This document shows positions 59,439 to 64,000 of a stretch of 64,000 nucleotides of DNA, one piece after another. The stretch's first letter is position 1. The number at the start of each line of letters is the position of its first letter. The notes under the pieces were generated by a model. It was not told the origin of the DNA. It saw nothing but the letters and a program-made list of their open reading frames with translations, and ran no database searches. The position numbers were made by a program, and so were the translations under genes. Origin of the DNA: Hoeflea phototrophica DFL-43 (GTDB lineage Bacteria; Pseudomonadota; Alphaproteobacteria; Rhizobiales; Rhizobiaceae); NCBI RefSeq assembly GCF_000154705.2, contig NZ_CM002917.1, forward strand, positions 2,560,461 through 2,624,460. The letters run 5' to 3'.

Positions 59439-62066
59439 TTACGCGTCCAGCATCTCGCGCACGGCGGTGGCCAGCTGCTTGAGCGAGAACGGTTTGGCCA
59501 GAAAGCCGAACTTGGCGTCGGCGGGCAGGTTTTTCGCAAACGCATCCTCGGCATAGCCCGAGACGAAGATGAACTTCATGTCGGGATAGTCCTTGCGCAG
59601 CTCGGTCAAGAGCGTCGGGCCGTCCATCTCCGGCATCACCACGTCGGAGACCACGATATCGACCTTGCCCTCAAGTTCGGCCAGCACCTCGAGCGCCTCG
59701 ACGCCGGTGCCCGCCTCATGCACCTCGTAGCCGCGCGCCTCCAGCATCCGCTTGCCGCCACGCCGCACCGCCTCCTCGTCCTCGACCAGGAGCACAACCG
59801 ACGATCCGCCGGTCAGATCCTCGGGCCCGTCGGAGGCGGGCTTTGCGGCCGGGGCAGCTTCTCCCTCCGCCGCAGACCGGTTGGCCGCAGCCTCCACTTC
59901 GGCCGCCGCAGCCGCCTTCTCCGCCTCGTCTTCCACATAGCGTGGCAGATAGATGCGGAATGTGGTGCCCTTGCCGAGCTCGGAATCGGGATAGATGTAG
60001 CCGCCCGACTGCTTGATGATGCCATAGACCATCGACAGTCCAAGACCGGTGCCCTTGCCCACATCCTTGGTGGTGAAGAACGGCTCGAAGATCTTTTCGA
60101 GCACATCGGGCGCAATCCCGGTGCCCTGGTCGGCAACCTCGATCAGCACATAGTCGCCCAACTCCATGCCGCGGTGATTGAGGCTCTCGACCTCGTCGGC
60201 CTCGACATTGCGGGTCCGGACCGTGATGGTGCCGCCTTCGGGCATCGCATCGCGGGCGTTGACCGCCAGATTGATCAGCACCTGTTCGAACTGCCCCAGA
60301 TCGGTCTTGACCAGCCACAGATCGCGGCCGAACTCGAGATCGAGTTTCACATTGGTGCCGGTCAACCGGTCGACCAGCATCCTCAGATCCCCGATCACAT
60401 CGGTCATCGACAACACCGTCGGCCGCATCGTCTGCTTGCGCGAAAACGCCAAGAGCTGGCGCACCAGAACCGCGGCGCGGTTGGCGTTGCGCTTGATCTC
60501 GATGAGATCGGCAAAGCTCGAATCCGCCGGCCGCAATGACATCAGCAGATGATCGGCCGAGAGCAGGATCGCGGTCAGCACATTGTTGAAGTCATGCGCA
60601 ATTCCGCCGGCCAGCGTGCCGACCGCATTCATCTTCTGGGTCTGCGCCATCTGCGCTTCAAGCGCTTTTTGCTCTGTGGTCTCCACCGCATAGATGATCG
60701 CGGTCTCCTCCGGCGCTTCCTCGGAATGCTCGATCACCGCGTTGACGTAAAGGCGGAAATGCCGCTCCTCGTCGTCGGCGCGGCGGCTGTCGATAGGCGC
60801 GATGTCGCCCTGCTTGTCGGCCGCATGACCAAGCGCATCGGCAAACAACTTGCGGTCGTCTTCGCGCAGCACCTTTTCAAACAATGCGCCGCGTTCCATG
60901 TCGTCCCGGCTCACAAGCCCGTTGAACATCTGCAGGAACGGGCCATTGGTCCGCAGGATCTTGCCGCGCGAATCCACCGAGGCGATCGCCATCGGGGTGT
61001 TGTTGAAAAACCGGGTGAAGCGCATTTCCGCATTGGCCACGTCCCGGGCGCCCGAAACGCCATCATCACGGCTGATGACGATCGTCCGGCTCTCGCCCGG
61101 GGAGCCGTCGCGGGTGGCGGTGACACGGTGCACCAGGCGCACAGGAAAACTCTGGCCATTGGACTTGAGCAGGTCGAGGTCGAGCTGCGCGGTGGAATTG
61201 AGCCCCGGCTCGGCCTGAACCGAATCCACCAGCGCCATGCCCGCACCCGCAACCAGATCACGCAACATCAGCTTGCCGGGTGCAAATGCGGTGAGATCGA
61301 TCCCGAGCCAATCGGCAAGCGTCGCATTGAGATAGACAATGCCGCCATCGCGCCCGGCGGAGAAAAAGCCGACCGGCGCGTGATCGAGATAGTTGATGGC
61401 GTTCTGCAGTTCCTTGAACACCATTTCCTGTTCAGTGCGCTCCTGGCTGATGTCGGCGAGCTGCCAGGCCATCAGCCTGGATGCCCCCTCACCATCGCCA
61501 TCGCTCACCGGCCGGCCGCGCAGACGGTACCAATAGGCACCGCTGCCGGTGTCCTGGCTGTCGTTGAGCGCATGGGTCATGCGGAACTCTTCTTGTCCCG
61601 CCTCCCCGTCGCGCATCGCATTGGTCAGCCGGTAAACGGCTTCCGCGGAATCGCGGTGCCGGGACAGAATCGCCTCGATCGACTGCACGTCCGAGGCGCT
61701 GGTCGTTCCGGTGATCCGTCCATAGGCCTGGTTGGCGTAGATCACCCTGCCCTTCTCGTCGGTGACCAGGGTGCCTTCGGGATGGGTATCGATGAACGCT
61801 CGCGCCAGCGGATCGGTCGTGGTTTTCGGCATGATGGTGACGAAACCGATCACCGTCGACACCAGGAAGAAGATCCCGACAACCGCCAGCACGCCCAGAA
61901 CGCCAAGCATCAGGTCATTGTTCAGCTTGTCCTTGAACAGGAAAAAGGTAACCGAGGCGCCGATCATCACCAGCGCAAGGAAAATCAGCCTTGATACCGA
62001 TCGCGGTTTTGCGCTTCGGTCCACAAGCGGTGCCGGGTGTCCGGCCGCAGGCGTCGTCTCAGTCAT
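59439..62066 (-). CDS. cckA: Cell-cycle hybrid histidine kinase CckA
   Basis: The 875-residue protein has two N-terminal membrane helices (about 26-44 and 53-78), PAS domains (about 85-470), a dimerization domain with phospho-accepting His491 in [15 protein letters not shown], an ATPase domain ([16 protein letters not shown] and [14 protein letters not shown]) and a C-terminal receiver with Asp808 in [15 protein letters not shown]. This is the CckA architecture. CckA phosphorylates ChpT, which passes phosphate to CtrA and CpdR and controls the cell cycle. Its neighbours, the FliO-like gene and dksA, match rhizobial synteny. Confidence 0.95.
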   Translation of the reverse strand: MTETTPAAGHPAPLVDRSAKPRSVSRLIFLALVMIGASVTFFLFKDKLNNDLMLGVLGVLAVVGIFFLVSTVIGFVTIMPKTTTDPLARAFIDTHPEGTLVTDEKGRVIYANQAYGRITGTTSASDVQSIEAILSRHRDSAEAVYRLTNAMRDGEAGQEEFRMTHALNDSQDTGSGAYWYRLRGRPVSDGDGEGASRLMAWQLADISQERTEQEMVFKELQNAINYLDHAPVGFFSAGRDGGIVYLNATLADWLGIDLTAFAPGKLMLRDLVAGAGMALVDSVQAEPGLNSTAQLDLDLLKSNGQSFPVRLVHRVTATRDGSPGESRTIVISRDDGVSGARDVANAEMRFTRFFNNTPMAIASVDSRGKILRTNGPFLQMFNGLVSRDDMERGALFEKVLREDDRKLFADALGHAADKQGDIAPIDSRRADDEERHFRLYVNAVIEHSEEAPEETAIIYAVETTEQKALEAQMAQTQKMNAVGTLAGGIAHDFNNVLTAILLSADHLLMSLRPADSSFADLIEIKRNANRAAVLVRQLLAFSRKQTMRPTVLSMTDVIGDLRMLVDRLTGTNVKLDLEFGRDLWLVKTDLGQFEQVLINLAVNARDAMPEGGTITVRTRNVEADEVESLNHRGMELGDYVLIEVADQGTGIAPDVLEKIFEPFFTTKDVGKGTGLGLSMVYGIIKQSGGYIYPDSELGKGTTFRIYLPRYVEDEAEKAAAAAEVEAAANRSAAEGEAAPAAKPASDGPEDLTGGSSVVLLVEDEEAVRRGGKRMLEARGYEVHEAGTGVEALEVLAELEGKVDIVVSDVVMPEMDGPTLLTELRKDYPDMKFIFVSGYAEDAFAKNLPADAKFGFLAKPFSLKQLATAVREMLDA

Positions 62067-62473
62067 GAATCGCTCTTTCGTCCCGCCACGGATCGCACGG
62101 TTTGAATCACATTCCGCTGTCTATGGAAAGCCCAAACCCGGTCTTCTTGCAGCATTGCCCCGCTTTACCGGAGAAAAACGCTTCAACAACACCGGCCACC
62201 CCCGCTCAACGCCTCCTCAGAGGGTACGATTGGCGACACGATTTTGGATAACTCCGCGCAAGGCTTGTTAATACACGCGAAAAAACGTCAAATAGACCGG
62301 GAAACATGGACAGGCGGGCGAATTGGCTTGCCTCGTCGCGGTCGAAGCGCACCGAAAGCACAGGCGCTGCGAGACATGGAATGCTGCTTCTTGTCGTTCG
62401 ACCGGCAGGTGCCGGGCATTGCACGCAATGGGGCAGTTCAGCGGTTTGCGCCGGGAACAGGGGAGAACAGCCG
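62067..62473. other. Divergent cckA/fliO-like upstream region
   Basis: About 400 bases without a convincing gene; a 57-codon upstream extension of the FliO-like frame has no recognisable content. The region must hold the cckA and fliO-like promoters. A GTTAATAC near 62266 is the only hint of an AT-rich box. No CtrA box with two half sites was seen. Confidence 0.5.
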
Positions 62474-63508
62474 ATGCCGGACGATATTCTGGGCGGCCAG
62501 GGCACGACGCTTCTGACGGCGATCGCGATTGTGGCCGTCGCGCTTCTGGCGCTGGCGGTCGCCTTCTGGCTGATCAAGGCGCGCTCGTCATCAACCTTCA
62601 TTCGCGGAGGCCGTGCCCGCCAGCCCCGCCTGGCGGTTCTCGATGCGGCAGCGGTCGATACCAGGCGCAGGATCGTTCTGATCCGGCGCGACGATGTCGA
62701 GCACCTGGTGATGATCGGCGGACCGACCGATGTGGTCATTGAAAGCCGGATCGTCGCTTCGGATGCCGCTGCAGGCAATCCGGCACACAGCACCGCACCT
62801 GAATCAGAAAAGCCTTCCACGGCCGCTGACCCTCTGCCGGCAGATCTCATGGCGACGGCCAAATCAATAGTTCGCTCAGCTCAAGAGCCGGTGCGGAAGC
62901 CGCACCCCGAACCCGCCCCTGCAAGGGCTCCGGAACCGCCTGTGGCACGCTCCGTAACGGTCGGCGCAGCAGCAGCCGCTGCCGCCGCAACTGCGTCAGG
63001 CGCAGCATCTGTGGCCGGATCACTTGAGAACGAAGCTGCCGATATCCTCGAATCGGCGCGGGCAAGGGTGTTCGATGAACCGGACTTCAACAGCGAAGCC
63101 CCCGCAATGGAACCGGCCAGCGCACCAGCTGCAACGCCCCAATCGATGGCAACAGCGACCCCCGCAGCCTATGAGGAAAACCTGGCCGACCAGGACCTTC
63201 CAAGTACCTCCTGGCCTGACCCGGTTGAAACCGTTGAACCCGCTCCTCAGCCAAGCCCCGAGCCACAACCGGCAGCCGCCGCGGAGCCCGGGCTCGATTT
63301 CGAATCAGTGCTGGCTGCGGAATTGTCAGAAGATCTGTCGCTCGATCCCTTTGATGGCGGGCTGATCGACGACACCATCGACCAAACAGCAACAGCCCAG
63401 CCCATCGAAGCGCCTGAGGTGCAGTCCGAGGCCAAACCGTCCCGTGATTCCCTGGAAGCCGAAATGGAGCGCCTGCTCAGCGATATGGCACGCAAGCCTG
63501 GAACCTGA
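62474..63508 (+). CDS. FliO/MopB-like flagellar biosynthesis protein
   Basis: The 344-residue protein has one membrane helix near the N-terminus (TTLLTAIAIVAVALLALAVAFWLI) and then the FliO-like core: QPRLAVLDAAAVDTRRRIVLIRRDDVEHLVMIGGPTDVVIE. The rest, about 200 residues, is rich in Ala, Pro and Glu and probably disordered. FliO helps assemble the FliPQR export gate of the flagellum. The ATG at 62474 has GGGGAGAAC before it. No other flagellar gene is in the window. Confidence 0.82.
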   Translation: MPDDILGGQGTTLLTAIAIVAVALLALAVAFWLIKARSSSTFIRGGRARQPRLAVLDAAAVDTRRRIVLIRRDDVEHLVMIGGPTDVVIESRIVASDAAAGNPAHSTAPESEKPSTAADPLPADLMATAKSIVRSAQEPVRKPHPEPAPARAPEPPVARSVTVGAAAAAAAATASGAASVAGSLENEAADILESARARVFDEPDFNSEAPAMEPASAPAATPQSMATATPAAYEENLADQDLPSTSWPDPVETVEPAPQPSPEPQPAAAAEPGLDFESVLAAELSEDLSLDPFDGGLIDDTIDQTATAQPIEAPEVQSEAKPSRDSLEAEMERLLSDMARKPGT

Positions 63509-63588
63509 TCGCACAAGCTCATAAACACCCGCTTAGGCCTTCACACGCCCGCCGAACAAAAGGCCTTTCGCCAGTCCGCGGCCAACAA

Positions 63589-63612
63589 AAAACCGGCCTT
63601 TCAGCCGGTTTT
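63589..63612. terminator. Bidirectional terminator between fliO-like gene and dksA
   Basis: Stem AAAACCGGC / GCCGGTTTT with a six-base loop. The minus strand continues with TTTTTT and the plus strand with TTTT, so it can end both converging transcripts. Confidence 0.88.
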
Positions 63613-63658
63613 GAACACGAGCAACAATCGCCGAGCAATCTCGAGGGTTAGGGATACC

Positions 63659-64000
63659 CTATTCGTCGCGGTAGACCTTCTCTCGGCGCTCGTGACGTTC
63701 CTGCGCCTCAATCGACAGCGTTGCGATTGGACGGGCATCAAGCCGTTTCAGGCTGATCGGCTCACCGGTCTCTTCGCAATAACCATAGGTTCCCTCATCA
63801 ATCCGCGACAAGGCAGCATCAATTTTGCCGATCAGTTTGCGCTGACGATCCCGTGCACGCAGTTCAATCGCACGATCGGTCTCCGACGACGCGCGGTCGG
63901 CGATATCAGGGTGGTTGGCGCTTTCCTCCGCGAGATGGTCAAGCGTCTCGCGAGCCTCCTTGAGAATATCATTACGCCACGCTGTCAGCTTCGCCCGGAA
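63659..64000 (-). CDS. dksA: RNA polymerase-binding factor DksA, 3' part (start outside window)
   Basis: The last 113 residues are present on the minus strand, from the window edge to TAG. They read WRNDILKEARETLDHLAEES, coiled-coil residues DRASSETDRAIELRARDRQR, LSRIDEGTYGYCEETGEPIS and the C-terminal helix LKRLDARPIATLSIEAQERH. DksA enters the RNA polymerase secondary channel with ppGpp. Only one cysteine remains in the zinc-finger region (GYCEETG), where the canonical protein has a CxxC pair, as seen in many alphaproteobacteria. The coiled-coil tip lies outside the visible part. Confidence 0.92.
   Translation of the reverse strand, partial: FRAKLTAWRNDILKEARETLDHLAEESANHPDIADRASSETDRAIELRARDRQRKLIGKIDAALSRIDEGTYGYCEETGEPISLKRLDARPIATLSIEAQERHERREKVYRDE

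Noticed and set aside
60549..61994. A 481-codon plus-strand frame opposite cckA
   Set aside because: It is fully antisense to cckA, has no ribosome site and has no recognisable domain.

Overview
This 64-kb window is a high-GC chromosomal segment whose gene order points to an alphaproteobacterium of the order Hyphomicrobiales (Rhizobiales), probably close to Hoeflea or another Rhizobiaceae/Phyllobacteriaceae genus. The evidence is the cell-cycle hybrid kinase CckA, a DUF1476 protein (the alphaproteobacterial inhibitor of the F1Fo-ATPase), the order DUF1476-purC-purS-purQ-purL-bolA-grxD, and the order icd/alaS/recA. No tRNA, rRNA, CRISPR array, prophage or insertion sequence was seen. Most of the window is tightly packed core genome.

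Layout. 1-9 kb: the end of tyrS, a 1130-residue AsmA/YhdP-type envelope protein, peroxiredoxin Bcp, a DUF455 ferritin-like protein, an M23 peptidase, a secreted fasciclin protein and a DEAD-box helicase. 9-15 kb: a TfoX-like protein and a tiny DUF2256 protein, then a minus-strand run of flavin reductase, CoxD-like MoxR ATPase, CoxE-like VWA protein, two half-size XdhC proteins and a MoeA-like/nucleotidyltransferase fusion. That run is a maturation set for molybdenum hydroxylases, but the hydroxylase itself is not in the window. 15-18 kb: a solute-binding protein overlapping a P1 self-processing peptidase, and a membrane protein.

18-32 kb is dominated by purine synthesis (purB, purC, purS, purQ, purL) with bolA and the monothiol glutaredoxin grxD downstream. 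Interspersed are a phosphoesterase, two alpha/beta hydrolases, an HpcH/HpaI aldolase, a flavin monooxygenase, a small lipoprotein and a striking Arg/Lys-rich protein. 32-44 kb holds YtoQ, DUF2461, a secreted protein, a Bcr/CflA-type exporter, an inositol-phosphatase-family protein, ttcA, glsA, rpsD, pepT, a RecF/OLD-like AAA ATPase, a HerA-like ATPase, a DUF1127 protein and an ArsR regulator. 44-55 kb: murI, a TrmJ-like methyltransferase and a GNAT enzyme in one operon, then icd, a DUF1883-GGDEF protein, an AraC/GyrI-like regulator, alaS and recA. 55-64 kb: psuK-psuG (pseudouridine breakdown), an orphan BrnA-like antitoxin, an OmpA-like lipoprotein between two inverted copies of an intergenic repeat, a lipoprotein, cckA, a FliO-like protein and the 3' part of dksA.

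I did not find a clear new multi-gene system. The best leads are: an AAA ATPase gene that appears to have been inserted at the 3' end of the HerA-like ATPase gene, leaving a second copy of that gene's C-terminal tail; the DUF1883-GGDEF fusion; the histone-tail-like protein between bolA and grxD; the orphan BrnA; and the inverted repeat pair around the OmpA gene.
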